Source: Homarus americanus (Eukaryota > Arthropoda > Malacostraca > Decapoda > Nephropidae). Taken from it: a stretch of DNA of 64,000 nucleotides. Position 1 is the first letter of the stretch. Each line of letters begins with the position of its first letter. Shown here in pieces: positions 11,521-24,242 of this stretch. The DNA is taken from the NCBI RefSeq assembly GCF_018991925.1, contig NW_024735554.1:1347530-1411529 (forward strand). The letters run 5' to 3'. The notes under the pieces are model-generated. The model was not told the origin of the DNA and did not search any database. It was given only the letters and a program-made list of their open reading frames with translations. Both the position numbers and the translations under genes were made by a program.

Positions 11521-12735
11521 AAAAACTACCTCACCTTAACTACTAAGTTGTAGTCTTAGATGGCTGGTGTAGCCTGTCCACACCCAGGTCCAAGACAGCT
11601 TTAAATCAGACTCCCGCCACAACGGTATTATCAGTATAGCGCAAACCTGTTATACACACAAGTAAATCATTGCAAACAATTTACATATTTTTCTTACCCT
11701 CTCTACCATAACTTGATAACTTTACAATTAAGATATATTCAACAAGAGCGATCGTGGTGTTCATCGCTGGTGTTTCCTTCATAATGCTCTCATCTAAAAA
11801 CTGTAGGAACAAAGTCTCATGGCGTGATACAAAATTCTAAAAGCGAGTACCGCGGGCTGGCAACAGGGGAAATACCTCAATATATTATGTCTCGCTAGAA
11901 TTTGTCCTCTTGCTTTTAAAGGAAAGATGCCAAGCCAACAATGCATGAATAAACATGTAATTTTGTATATTTGAAACAACAGCCAAGCCATTGTGTATTT
12001 CCAGATATATTGAAAGAAAGAAAGAAAGAAAGAATATCTTGTAAATTTAATAAGACGTTGTGCAGACCCTCGTAACTGTACATATGTTTGTTTTACAGAG
12101 ATTGTTTCAGTAATTCACAAATGCAGATTCGAAGGCTGGCATATTTTAGTATGTGGCTGTGATGTGTTTTAAAGTGTATATTTTACTGTTTATTCCTACC
12201 TGTATATTTTTTTTCTTCACTGTGTACGTCTGTGGGTATTCTTATTCCAAGTCATTTTTTTTAATAACTGTTTCTTTTATGATGATGAGACACAGTTTCC
12301 GGGTAAGTTTCCTCATCTTCAGGGCTCCTATCTTATACAAAACAGTTGAGCGTCACCTGGCTGTGTTGAAACATCGGAGAGAGAGTCTTCAGCATCACTA
12401 TGGCCGGGTGATTTCTACACCTCCTCTTTCCTGCTACTTCTTTAACTTTTATTATTATCAGTTTGTATATACTATTAGCCTTATATGTCATTGATAACTA
12501 TCTTTAAGTTTAGTTGACATCACTATGACAGATATCACATGAACAGCCAGACGGAAAATGCAGAAGGAACAAGAACAAGTACTATGAATATATATATGTC
12601 GCAGTTATTGTACACTGCGGGGGTTAAAAAAAAATCTCATTGAAAATTCCTAGACGCTGGTATGTTGAGTTGTTGCCAGACGCCGCCAGGACGGATGACA
12701 ACAACACCAGTCATGGATGTGATTTATCGCCACGT
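11521..12735. other. Unassigned intergenic sequence
   Basis: It contains a short (GAAA)n run at about 12,013-12,033. No other identifiable content. The frame at 12,153-12,494 is rich in Phe/Tyr/Leu from AT-rich DNA and is not recognised. Confidence 0.45.
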
Positions 12736-12950
12736 TTTACCACACTGCTCTCTCCTCCTCCATCCTGTTTTTTTTGTGTTATTCCTCTTTCTCTTCTTCC
12801 TTCCCTTTCCTGCTTTACCTTTCTCTTTTTCCCCTTTCTCTTTTTCCTCAATTTCTCTTCGTTCTTTTCTCTTCTTCCTCACTCTCTCTTTTTTCCCGGT
12901 GTCTTCTTCCTCCATTTCTTCCCCTTTCTCTGCTTTCCTTTAACCACTCT
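12736..12950. repeat. Polypyrimidine (C/T) tract
   Basis: About 200 bases consist almost entirely of C and T on the plus strand. All six frames look open because of this composition (Ser/Phe/Leu-rich plus, Lys/Glu/Arg-rich minus). Such tracts can form triplex DNA; no gene is implied. Confidence 0.85.
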
Positions 12951-13825
12951 CCCTGTTTACCTCAGAGATCACGTCACTTCAGTCTTTTCTAAACACAGTA
13001 TATAAACACGGCGGTTATTTGGAGTTAAAACACACGTAGAGGAGAGTAAGGTGCCTGGATGAAAAGGTAATGGCTACGCTGAAATGGATTAAATGTTTCA
13101 TCAATTAAACTCGTGATATATCTCCGTGTACTACAATCTTCTCGTTAACTACCACAGACGATGACACTTATCCAAATACTTGATGCTTTCGCCGTTTTGA
13201 GCGACGTGAAGTGAGAGATTCTGGGAAGCCGCTCGACCAGAACATTATTACCCATCGTCTTAAGAGACATTCCTACAGGTGTTCGCGCGTGTGTGTGTGT
13301 GTGTACAACAAATATCAACACAATCATAGCATTCTGTTTTTATGAGCGCGAACGTACTGTCGGCCACAAGAATAAGTATACACCTATGTTTCGTGTTTGA
13401 GACAAAATATCTGGTAACACTGTCCTGAACAGAACAGACAAAATTACAAAATTACCTGTAATTTATGTTTTGTTCCTACATATATGTTATAAATACATTT
13501 GTTGTGAATGTCTTAGTAGTGTCTAGTGTTTATATTACAAGTAATATATTGTATCCAATGGTAGTAAACTTGTTGCCGAATGGGAGTGCAGTTATCGTAC
13601 AGCTCCCTCCCCCTTCCCCTACTTTTTTATACTGATGTTTGGATGAGTAAAGGAAGGACGAGGAGAAAATAGAAGAATAAAGAAGGCGAAACAGAAAATA
13701 GTTAGAGATAATAGGTGGGGGGAGTTGAGTTTTATCATGAGCCTGGATGCGCAGTTTCAACGTTACCAGAGCATTTTCGGACCTTACAGCTACAGTGTGT
13801 GTACTTATTTCTGTGGCCGCATGCA
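12951..13825. other. Unassigned intergenic sequence
   Basis: It includes a short (GT)n at about 13,288-13,304. Nothing else recognisable. Confidence 0.45.
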
Positions 13826-13988
13826 CAGTCACCCAAAAAAGTCCTGTCGAGAACCACGAACCCCGAGATTCAGACTCTTGAATCCGAAGCATTTATGGAC
13901 AGAATAATGCATCAGTGCCTACTGCTTCGGGTTCACGAGTCTGAATCTCGGGGTTCGTGGGTCTCGACAGGACTTTTTTGGGTGACTG
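13826..13988. repeat. Large near-perfect hairpin, 66-nt arms, 31-nt loop
   Basis: The left arm (13,826-13,891) starts cagtcacccaaaaaagtcct. The right arm (13,923-13,988) ends with its reverse complement. I count three mismatches over 66 positions. The loop is 13,892-13,922. A diverged single-arm relative lies at 2,525-2,568, sharing gtctgaatct and attcgtgg, so this is a dispersed repeat and not a unique structure. Frames crossing it (13,530-13,892 minus, 13,715-14,065 plus) encode mirror-image peptides created by the palindrome and are not genes. Confidence 0.9.
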
Positions 13989-15130
13989 TACGTGGTCCAA
14001 CATTTCTTATTCTCCCCACCACTCCGCCACCCACTTTTTTCAATCGGACTCTAAGCTGCTTTTAGTGCATCGCGTGGCTTGAGGGGCGACTCTCCATTGG
14101 TGATAGCACAGTACCTTCCCTGCCTCGTGCTGCTGTGAATTGTTGTCAAAATTATATACTTTACTTACACTATTTCATCCAATATTAAACTTTATAATCA
14201 GCGTGTAAGCCAGAACATTTGCGTCAGCTGAATATTAGCCACCCTAACTCTACCTAGAGGGGGGGGGAATAAGCTATTGAGTAAATCTTCAGGTGATAAG
14301 AATTTTCCAATACATCTTAACAAATTTGCTGCCCCCATAAGCATAGTTAAATCAACACAGGTGATATCCAAAAAAAATCGTTTTATGAACAAAATAATAT
14401 AATATTTTTAATGATATCTACAAGTTGCTTATAGGATCAGAATACCATAAATCGCTCAGTAAGCATGGCAGATAACACTAAAGCAAATATGTTCGCGTAC
14501 AAAGGAGTAGATCGAGTCATCTTATATTTAAATTTTGTACTAGTTCGTCATTGGCTATCTGTAATCCCTTGAATTTCCCGTCAACAGGAATCTGGGGTCC
14601 AGCGGTATACCCCACAATGAAAAATTTGCCTAAAATCAGTAAATAACATAGATAATGCAATTTTCAGAGGTTAGATAATGTCTATCACGGATTTCAGGAA
14701 TACGATACGTTATCTGAACAGTAATACTTTCTGCCTGAGGTGACAGTCGTTGCCCGAGGGTGTAAGTTTCTTTCTCTCTTCTTCTCTGGACGAGCCATAA
14801 GGTTGACATAAGTTAGCATTAGGTATCATGGAAATTATAACATATGAAAGTCTTACTGAAGCCTTTGGTTGTCATAATGATGGAGCTAAGTGTATGTGTG
14901 CGCGTATGTGATGACATTTCGGAGATTCTAAGATTTCTTGCAGTGTAGTTTTCTTTCCTCAGTGTGGTTCAGTGCCTGGCAAGAACAAAAGAATACATGT
15001 ATACAGATTCTTGTGGGCAATGGGAAGAAAACCTCTTGAAACGTTCCAGCAAATGTTTGAGTCATGGGATGTGGCCTGTATCACAAGTTGGTTAATGAGT
15101 GATGCAGCCTGTGTCACACGTTGGTTAATG
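13989..15130. other. Unassigned intergenic sequence
   Basis: It contains a run of G at about 14,258-14,267 and two loose ~38-bp direct repeats at about 15,064-15,130. No gene recognised. Confidence 0.45.
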
Positions 15131-16062
15131 AACACATCATACTAGAGCTGGTCATCACACCTCAGATAACACGTCATACTAGAGCTGGTCATCACACCTC
15201 AGATAACACGTCATACTAGAGCTGGTCATCACACCTCAGATAACACGTCATCCTAGAGCTGGTCATCACACCTCAGATAACACGTCATACTAGAGCTGGT
15301 CATCACACCTCAGATAACACGTCATACTAGAGCTGGTCATCACACCTCAGATAACACGTCATACTAGAGCTGGTCATCACACCTCAGATAACACGTCATA
15401 CTAGAGCTGGTCATCACACCTCAGATAACACGTCATCCTAGAGCTGGTCATCACACCTCAGATAACACGTCATACTAGAGCTGGTCATCACACCTCAGAT
15501 AACACGTCATACTAGAGCTGGTCATCACACCTCAGATAACACGTCATACTAGAGCTGGTCATCACACCTCAGATAACACGTCATCCTAGAGCTGGTCATC
15601 ACACCTCAGATAACACGTCATCCTAGAGCTGGTCATCACACCTCAGATAACACGTCATACTAGAGCTGGTCATCACACCTCAGATAACACGTCATACTAG
15701 AGCTGGTCATCACACCCTCAGATAACACGTCATAAGAGCTGATCATCACACCTCAGATAACACGTCATACCAGAGCTGGTCATCACACCTCAGATAACAT
15801 GTCATCCTAGAGCTGGTCATCACACCTCAGATAACACGTTGATAACACGTCATACTAGAGCTGGTCATCACACCTCAGATAACACGTCATACTAGAGCTG
15901 GTCATCACACCTCAGATAACACGTCATACTAGAGCTGGTCATCACACCTCGGATAACACGTCATACTAGAGCTGGTCATCACACCTCAGATAACACGTCA
16001 TCCTAGAGCTGGTCATCACACCTCAGCTAACACGTCATACTAGAGCTGGTCATCACACCTCG
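15131..16062. repeat. 37-bp minisatellite, about 25 copies
   Basis: Head-to-tail units start acacgtcatactagagctgg, followed by tcatcacacctcagata. The spacing between identical phases is 37 bp (for example 15,181 to 15,218). The main variant is tac to tcc in the 'atactag' segment; a few units are shortened near 15,735 and 15,838. There are no spacers. Confidence 0.95.
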
Positions 16063-17092
16063 CATGGAACAACACGACACAGCACCGCCATAACTCGTCC
16101 TTTGGTGTCATTATGTGTTGCTTACGGTCGTATAAGTCATTCCCAATCACCCGTAAACTCCCCGCCACCTCCTGGGAACCCACCTGGCCACCTTCCTACC
16201 TTGTGTATACTGTACCCGCTACACCGAGAGCGTAATTAACCTCTGTATAGATTGGCTATGACATGAAGGTCAATAACTTATGTGTATCATCTATACCTGG
16301 AGTGAAATTAACCTTTAAATGCACTAGTTTACAAATTGAGCATTAATACCCACGCGTGCATGTCGCTCTAAACTTGAGTAGGTGTATAACTACATTATAG
16401 ATAACTGTACAAAAACACATTATAATCTACCACAATAAATCAAGAGTAACGCTAATTTTAAGTATAAACTATTATTTGCTTTTATTTGTGTAGCTTCTTA
16501 ATAATGGCATACTTTAATTGATCAGGGTCTAATTTTTTTATTACTTTACATATAAACTGAAAAGTAGAATGTATTATATTTTATTAAAGACAAAGATATT
16601 AGTATGAGCTCTCTCTATGCCTTTTATTTTATTTTCTTCTAAAAACTGGTCTGACATCATATCCAATCAACAGAGATAAACATTTCCATAAATATCAAAG
16701 TTCGGGCTAAAAGTAACGACGGAGTAAATACAACAACAGCTATTGTCACTTCATTCACCTTCAGTTTAACCTCAGCCATTCATCCTCCTCGTTTCAACAG
16801 GGGTAAAACAGAACCTAAAACGTGTTATAAATCATGTCGGTAATGTGCACAAGAACCATTTTACACTACAACTCAGACCTCAAGTATTGCTCCAGAAATA
16901 TTGAGTCATACGTCATGATCACAATCAAGGAGTCGACATTCTCGCCTGCGTTATGGGTGTAGAACATAAATGAAAATATACGGCCTCATATATCACGATA
17001 GCAATCAAAATTTAGAGAGATGCTGTGCACAAAATTTCAATATATTGACGGAGCTGTAAAAAATTTTCATTGAAAGATATATTCTTATTTTG

Positions 17093-17123
<31 letters not shown>

Positions 17124-18329
17124 CAGTTGACCTCTGATCTCTACATGTTCACCTCTTCCATCTTCCTTACCCTGATATTGAAGTGTACAGAAAAATATTA
17201 TAGTTCATTGCCTTTGTTTCGTGTGAAATTAAAAACGAAACAGTGAAATATTCCATTTACAACTTTATTTCACGTGGCACTTTATATAGCTTACTGTAAG
17301 AGCATCACATAATTCTGTTTATATATTCGTTGATCCTCCGTGTTCTCCCCACCCCGTCCCCGCCTCGCCCCTGAAATATCATAGCCTCGCCGAGTTAAAG
17401 AAAAAATGCATAAAAAGGTAAAAACAATATAGGAATTATAAAGAAGTTATTGCCAACCAAGGGTCCATAAGACTCCTGGGTAACTGTGTGATCTAGTCTC
17501 CTCACAGCCATCATGACACTTAATAACCCCAGCGTGTCAGGCACTTACTAGGACACGTATCCTGGACACTGCATCAGCACTCCTACTGTCTTTGATATGG
17601 AGATATGCTGCTTGAGGATTCTCCATGAACAGCCTGATTTATATAACCTATTGCTGTCACTGCTACATGATTTAATTTTCAAGGAAATTCAAGTACACTT
17701 CCATGATCTCTGAGAAAAAATCTTCCTATCAGTATTTGTCACGATAGCATACGGCGTAGGTATCTCAGGTAGAGGGAAATGTTTGATTATGAAAATGTGG
17801 CTGGAAGTGACGCATTCTTTATGAGCTAAATCCCGTTATAAAACTTAACATTACAGTCTTTTTCACCAGGAAACAACCACGACCATAACAGTGTAGGGTC
17901 ATTAATTACATACGAGAAGACATTAAAACTCATGAATTACAATACAAGACATTTTACTATACGAGTGTCTTCAAGGAAATAATATTAAAATAAGTTATGT
18001 GAGGATCTCTTTACAATTAACAAGCAATATATCGCCTATCTCATACAGCCAGTGGGAGTAAAATATCCCTGCAGTGTTTCATTATCTTGACACGATGCCA
18101 ACAATAGTCTGCAACACATCACCAACATTCAGTGATATTGGTAGAGGTAACTATTGTCTAATGGTGGTCGCTGCCTCCAGCTGTGCTGTGCTCGTGGTTC
18201 CGTGGCCTAACTCACCTGACTTCCACGTAACTGTGTGTCTGAGCATCTTAACACCACACGGCTGACCCAAGAAGGAAAACTCCCCAAAATGCAGACAAGA
18301 AACTATGTCCACGTATGTAGAAGCCCGCA
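16063..18329. other. Unassigned intergenic sequence with a short (CA)n
   Basis: A (CA)n of about 14 units occurs at 17,096-17,122. The rest is AT-rich and shows no gene, RNA or recognised repeat. Confidence 0.5.
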
Positions 18330-18415
18330 CACACACACACACACACAAAAATACACACACACGCAGACTCACGTAAATACACAAACAGGCAGCTCACAAA
18401 ACACACACACACACC
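18330..18415. repeat. CA-rich microsatellite
   Basis: Interrupted (CA)n immediately precedes the family C copy at 18,416. The same junction, (CA)n followed by ctacatccttgaccaccg, occurs at 26,725. The array is therefore associated with the element. Confidence 0.85.
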
Positions 18416-19240
18416 CTACATCCTTGACCACCGAAGGGTCAAGACGTACCTGGCGCTCCTCTCGGAGCAGCCAGGTCAACTGTTCAGTTGGCCCATACCA
18501 ACCCCCTCCCCTGAACCCTGCTCCCAACAGGAATATCAACAAGTTCTCGCCAGAAGTTACAATTTCATTTAGGAAAGGAACGGAACCAGTGTTAAGCAGA
18601 GGTGCACAGTGCTTAAGTCAGTGAGAACAACTCAACAGTAACAGTCGTACCCAAGTTAACCTTCACACAGTGAGGTCCCAGGTACCCAGTGATAACGGCC
18701 CATGAGACCCAACAACAACCAGCGATGTGTTAATCCGTCTACGATAGGAAGGCCTAAGACCAAACCTCACTCATATAACACCATCTGTGAGGGAATTACT
18801 ACACCACGTCATGTCCCTCATAACACCATATGTGAGGGAATTACTACACCACGTCAAGTCCCTCATCACACCATCTGTGAGGGAATTACTACACCACGTG
18901 AGGTCCCTCATAACACCATCTGTGAGGGAATTACTACACCACGTCAGGCCCCTCATAACACCATCTGCGAGGGAATTACTACACCACGCCAGGTCCCTCA
19001 TAACACCATCTGAGGGAACTACTACACCACGTGAGTTCCTCCTAACACCATCTGGGAGGGAGTTACTACACTACGAGTTTGCTGTTCAACACCTACATTA
19101 ATCTGTATGTTCACTGTATGTTCCTTTACCTTTCTCTAATGAAGGCTTTTGTTAAACCACCAATGTATGTAATAAGTCATTTATGTCCAATGTATATTTT
19201 CAGCCTTCGGGCTGCAGAATTTTTTCAATAAACCGTTAAT
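18416..19240 (+). mobile_element. Family C retroelement-like repeat, copy 1, with internal minisatellite
   Basis: The 5' part begins ctacatccttgaccaccg. The 3' part (19,130-19,240) carries aatgaaggcttttgttaaa, cagccttcgggctgcagaat and the polyadenylation signal AATAAA at 19,227-19,232, then an ATT-repeat tail. Copies or parts occur at 24,676 (minus), 26,725 and 33,893. Between the two conserved ends lies a 45-bp tandem array (18,772-19,071). The polyadenylation signal and 3' microsatellite tail suggest spread through an RNA intermediate. No reverse transcriptase is encoded, so it would depend on another element. I cannot name the family. Confidence 0.7.
18772..19071. repeat. 45-bp minisatellite inside family C
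   Basis: About seven units contain gtgagggaattactacacca; the last two are shorter. The unit length is a multiple of three, so open frames persist in several frames on both strands, one reading HNTICEGITTPRQVP per unit. These are repeat artefacts. Copies 2 and 3 of family C carry looser multiples built on gacgagttactacaccacgt, so the expansion is copy-specific. Confidence 0.9.
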
Positions 19241-19302
19241 TATTATTATTATTATTATTACACACACAACACACACACAACACACACACACACACACGTG
19301 TG
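19241..19302. repeat. (ATT)n tail and (CA)n
   Basis: This is the microsatellite tail following the AATAAA signal of family C copy 1. A matching pair of arrays follows copy 2 at 27,312-27,386. Confidence 0.85.
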
Positions 19303-22300
19303 TATATTACCACATAAAAAACCCACCAAACCAGTTCGTATAAATCAAGGGAATAAATATTATATTCTAATTACTGTTATATGGAGGTGGCCAAAAAAAA
19401 TCTTGTTTGTGTCCGAGATTAATTGTCTAGTAACGTAAATATAATGATCTATTAATGTGTCCAGGCTACTGAGTTGAATAATAAATAGCTGCACTTAGGG
19501 TTGGTGTTTAGAGCAGATTCCCCCCTACGGATATAACCCCAAGTCAAAGTAACTAACCGGCCACGCTACCAAAATCTCCCTCACTTTACAATCTAGTGGC
19601 AGTGTACTTAACGTAAACCCAGGCCCTCCCTCGCTTAGCCATTACACCTGGCACGTCTCCCCCTTCATTTAATTCAATTGAGTATTGTTTAACCGTATAA
19701 GGTAAGGATTGCTGACTTGTGACAAGCGTGGAAAGTGTTCTAGTAAGCCTCGTGAACGGAGCTGCAGGCCTCTTATATTGGCGGTGACGAGTCTGTAGTC
19801 AGGTCATAGGGTAAGATGACAATTATATCGATTTTTAGTGATTGGCTTGAAGGTCTGTCAGCCACAACCATTAAAACTCCCGGGGAAAATGAACATATAA
19901 TCAGAGAATTGTAATTACTTCTGTATACATATTGTTGTGGTAGTTATAACCCAGACTTGTGATTGTAATTATAGCCGAGTTAATATCTTAGTTTGGTGAA
20001 TTGTGGAGCATCGCTAATTAAGACAATCAATAATGACAGGAGACTGACAGGAAAACCCTCACGGTTCACCCCCTCACACACCAGGAGTGACACCCACAGC
20101 CTCCCGCACACGACTCTCCCACTGTTACTCGGAACTAATAAACCCTAAATGTAGTGGTGAGGCAGTGGACAACGCGAGAGTTATTGAACGGCTATTTTCC
20201 TTAATTTGTCAATATAATGTTAAACTTGTTTTCTGTGATGTATTTTGCAATGAAACGTGTTTACAGCATGACGTCACCGACTGTGGGTAAAATTATGTCT
20301 CGTAGGCCTGATGACTCGATAAGGGTAGAGCGAATACAGGAAATACAAGGAGGCAGTTTGGCCGATACTGCACTTGACTGTTTCAATTTCCCAACTGTAA
20401 AACAAAGCTCCCAAGGTCTTTAAGGACTTTAACCCCACAACAAGGGTAGTATTTGCCCTCGTCCAGCAGGGAACCAGAACTTGCTAATGGATGCACCAGG
20501 GATGCCCCAGGCGCGGTGTATCCACTCGGCCGTCGCACCCTCGTCCGAGATGACGCTAAAGGATGGTAGAAGAATCTCTCGCATGTAACTCTTAACAATA
20601 TAAGTACTGAACTGTACTGAAGTTGAAGACGAGGAGAGAGAGGCGGAGGCGGTGGAGGACGAGAAGGAGAGAAAAGTGGATGCTTGTAAGGGGAGATGGA
20701 AGGAGGAGGGGAGGACGACAAACGCGCACAGAGAAGAGGAGTGAAAAGTAAAGAAGCAGAGAGGAAGAGATAGTAAAGAGTAGGGAGAGTAAAATAAGAG
20801 GAGAGAGAGGCCATTACATCATCTCCTCTAGAAACTTGTATATTAAACAGAATATATTAAAGTCCAAATTCCAGTATTCCGATTAATTATTAGATAATTA
20901 TAGTAATAGTATTCAACAATATATTCTAAAGATATAGTGTCAGGTTATAAACATCAAAGTAAACTTTCGATTGGCTATGGAAATATCACTGACCAGCTGA
21001 CCAATATACACATTGTTATGTCATAAGATTAGTTACTAATAACTATAAACTTATTAGTGTTATATATATTTAATTAATGAACATTGTACCGTATAAAGAA
21101 GGTGCCATCGGGTTGATAATCACTAGTGTGAAAAGTTACTTAAAACTGTAAATACATAGACGTGATTTCTTTCATCTTTCTCAGACAGTATATTGCTCTG
21201 TTAATTGTATAACCTTCTGTCCAATTATGTAAAAGCGTTGAAAATCGAAGCTGCCTAAAAAAATAACGTGATTTTTATATCAGAAAGTCAATAGCCTTGT
21301 TCGTAATTTTCTAATCCATTTTCCTATTATACTAAATAGCGGACAATGGAAACTACAGACGAATAAACCTTCATTTATTACTGTTGATGTTATGTTTTAT
21401 AAGCTAAATGGGTGCACGCGTTGAGCAGTGAGGGTGAATAAAGAGGGACTGAACGGTGAGTGGTTCCATTATGGCAGGTAACATTTTTTATCGTGTATGA
21501 AGGGTTACGGGCGCAGGTAGTAAAGGTGAAGTGAAGGACCGAATGGGGGTGACTAAACTGCCACGTGCGGATGACAAAAATATAGAGTAATATGTAGGAT
21601 GAGGAATGTGAGAGGCAGCGTGTAGTCTGAGGTGTGAAGATGAACATGTGTGGGCAAAGACTGGTGATATAAGCACCCTGTAACCTGACGTCAATGGCAT
21701 GTTGAATGGTGATCCCGTGTTGAGGATTCCTGCCTCTCACAGGGACAAAGGCCAATAACAGGTAAAACGAGAACTGTCACAGCTTATTACAGGTGTTGTT
21801 GCTTTAAAGTAATGGAGATAATGAAGAAAAGGAACAATTGGTTTACTTAAACAAATGAAGAATTAACTTAAAGGTTACCTGAGCAAATAATGAGAATGTG
21901 AACATTCCTGGACGAAAAAGGATAATCGTAAAATTACCTTATTAGAAATGGAAAATTATGAAAGTTATTATGTTTGTATTTGATCCTTTGTCTCAAAATT
22001 ACTTATATATTCCGGAACACTAAGACAGGATTTAGAAATAGTTCACTTAATGACCGCTCCTTGCTGTAACTGTTGGCCCAGCTGACATGGTGTGTATTCC
22101 ATCATTAACATCGACTATTCCTCGTACATATTATAATAGGATATCAACATGCCTTTGTGTTTCGCTTCAGTGGTTCTCATAATAACTCTGACCTTTCCCT
22201 TGTTCCCAATTGTCTCCCCTGGGGCTGTTATGACTAATATTGACATTTCTCCTGCCTGAATATTGCTCTCCTTCTTCGTATCCTCATAATTTACTCGACA

Positions 22301-22867
22301 GTCCTCTGTCTAACTTAGAAACAGTCAATGTCCCTGTCAATCCGACACCCTTATTTATATGTTTACGGAATAATGGAACTAATATCAATGATTCTTGTAT
22401 AGTGTTAAAGTTCTTTATATTGCTCCATTTGTCTTCATTGGGGAAATTTTTTTGCTTGTGAATTTATTTTATTCACATCTATTTATTCATTTTTTCGGTA
22501 ATTTTTCACCAGTTAATTTTATTGATTCCAATGCGCCTCTACCTGCAAGAGTCTTTCGTATTAACTTGCTGTTAAACATTTTTGGAAAAGCTTCATCAAT
22601 TAAGGTGGATAACGTGAGGATTAGGCAGCCCAACTTAATTCACCCAACTATTAAAACGCTAATGCTACACAGGGATTAGGTTAGGTTAGGTTTGCGTTAA
22701 GTTGTTCCATTTTCAGGTGAAGTAAGCCGGGGGTGTCTAATCATCAGACCAAATAAGCCGGGGGTGTCTTATCATCATGTGATCCACTGAGGCTACATCG
22801 TGTCAAGATGTAGTTTCTCAACAGGGGCTTAAAAATTTTTCACTGTTTACTATTACTGACAATCTAA
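19303..22867. other. Unassigned intergenic sequence, 3.5 kb
   Basis: No gene recognised. The largest frames (20,383-20,814 minus; 21,390-21,755 minus) are Ser/Pro/Leu-rich readings of purine-rich plus-strand DNA (about 20,630-20,810) or lack domain similarity. A pair of direct repeats containing aagccgggggtgtct lies at about 22,725-22,775, and a short ttaggttagg run at 22,677-22,690. Confidence 0.45.
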
Positions 22868-23100
22868 GTCAACCTAAAATTATAACTTGCGCTTGTGAGA
22901 CCTCACTTAGATTACGCAGTTCAATTCTGGTTACCGTATTACAGAATGGATATAAAATCCTTGGAAAGAATTCAGAGGAGAATGACAAGACTAGTCCCGG
23001 GCATTAGGAACCTTGAGTACAGAGACAGGTTAAAACATCTTAATTTGCACTCCCTCGAGAGACGTAGAGTGAGGGGCGATATGATAGAGGTGTATAAATG
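22868..23100 (+). mobile_element. Internal CR1 fragment joined to a second CR1 copy
   Basis: It encodes LVRPHLDYAVQFWLPYY followed by SLERIQRRMTRLVPGIRN and ends at VYKW. This is the thumb and C-terminal part of the CR1 reverse transcriptase, equivalent to about 23,690-23,925 of the adjacent copy. It has neither its own 5' part nor 3' end. At 23,100/23,101 it switches directly to motif A of another CR1 copy. Confidence 0.85.
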
Positions 23101-24168
23101 GACTTTAGCAAAGCCTTCGACAGAGTCCCCTACGAAAGACTAATTAGAAAGGTAGAAGCTCATGGCATCAAAGGTGACATCCTTAAATGGATTAGGGCGT
23201 GGTTACAGGACAGGAAACAGAGAGTGAGCATTAACGGCACTAAGTCCCATTGGAGCAACGTCACAAGTGGAGTTCCCCAAGGCTCAGTACTTGGACCATT
23301 ATTATTTATTATATACATAAACGACATAGATATCGGCATAGACAGCAACATAAGTAAATTTGCTGATGACACTAAAATAGGACGTGTTATCAAATCTGAC
23401 GAGGACTCGGCAAAACTACAGGAAGATCTAAACAAATTTTTCGAATGGTCTGAAAAATGGCAGATGAAATTCAACGTCGACAAATGTAAAGTACTCAGTA
23501 TAGGAGATGTAAACAGGGAAACCAGATACCAGATGAACAACGATGCCATAGAGAAATCCGACTGCGAGAGAGATTTAGGAGTAATGATAAGTAGGAACCT
23601 TAAGCCAAGTAAACAATGTGTTTTTGCTCGTAACAAGGCTAATAAAGTACTTGGGTTCATACAAAAGAGTGTTAGTTACAAGACTAGCGAGGTCATCCTA
23701 AAACTGTATCTTGCGCTTGTGAGACCACACCTGGATTACGCAGTTCAGTTCTGGTCACCGTATTACAGAATGGATATAGAATCCTTGGAAAGAATTCAGA
23801 GGAGAATGACAAGACTAATCCCGGGCATTAGGAACTTTCAGTATAGAGACAGGTTAAAGCATCTTAATTTGCACTCCCTCGAGAGACGTAGAGCGAGGGG
23901 CGACCTGATAGAGGTGTATAAGTGGAAGGCAGGGCTAAACAAAGGGGACATTACAAAGGTACTCAAACTATCCAACCAGGAGCGAACTCGTAACAATGGT
24001 TTTAAATTAGACAAATTTAGATTTAGGCGTGAAATAGGTAAACACTGGTTTGGAAACAGAGTAGTGGATGAATGGAACAAGTTACCAAATATCATCATTA
24101 ACTCGAATACGCTGAATTGCTTCAAACATAGGTTGGATGCTCATATGAGCAATAGGGGTTGGGTGTAA
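23098..24168 (+). pseudogene. CR1-clade LINE reverse transcriptase, 5'-truncated (356 codons)
   Basis: This is the longest non-repetitive open frame in the window. It starts inside motif A (DFSKAFDRV, residues 2-10), continues with motif [20 protein letters not shown] (58-76), the FADD active-site box (88-91) and FNVDKCKVLSIG (125-136). It ends with the C-terminal CR1-like block ERDLGVMISRNLKP (158-170), RPHLDYAVQFWSPYYRMD (209-226), IQRRMTRLIPGIRN and EWNKLP (325-330). The catalytic aspartates of motifs A and C are present. The fingers region, endonuclease and ORF1 are missing. The apparent ATG (23,098) is contributed by the upstream CR1 fragment at the junction, so it is not a natural start. 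Without an endonuclease it cannot transpose on its own. The intact frame suggests a relatively young copy. Confidence 0.93.
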
Positions 24169-24242
24169 ACGGGACTGCCCAGTATGGGCCAATAGGCCCG
24201 CTGCAGTTTCCTCCATTCTTATGTTCTTATGTGTTCTTATGT
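23101..24242 (+). mobile_element. CR1 LINE copy with intact 3' end
   Basis: It runs from motif A of the reverse transcriptase to the 3' terminus. After the stop at 24,168 a ~70-bp 3' untranslated region (gggactgcccagtatgggcc) leads into a tail of ttcttatg units (24,215-24,242). Tails of short 8-bp repeats are a CR1 hallmark (the vertebrate tail unit is ATTCTRTG). The end matches the copy at 61,673-62,708 and, in part, the one ending at 10,070. Confidence 0.9.

Noticed and set aside
12640..13005. Overlapping Phe/Leu/Ser-rich and Lys/Glu-rich frames
   Set aside because: Produced by a polypyrimidine tract; no domain and no consistent single frame.
13530..14065. Two opposite-strand frames of about 120 codons with similar peptides
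   Set aside because: They mirror each other because they cross the large palindrome at 13,826-13,988.
15131..16062. Regular 37-bp repeats resembling a CRISPR array
   Set aside because: The units are directly adjacent with no unique spacers, and the genome is clearly eukaryotic. It is a minisatellite.
18702..19101. Repeat protein with HNTICEGITTPRQVP units
   Set aside because: The 45-bp DNA unit is a multiple of three, so several frames on both strands are open at once. No start context or flanking coding signal.
20383..20814. 143-codon minus-strand Ser/Pro/Leu-rich frame
   Set aside because: Lies largely over purine-rich plus-strand DNA; composition bias explains the lack of stops, and no motif is recognisable.
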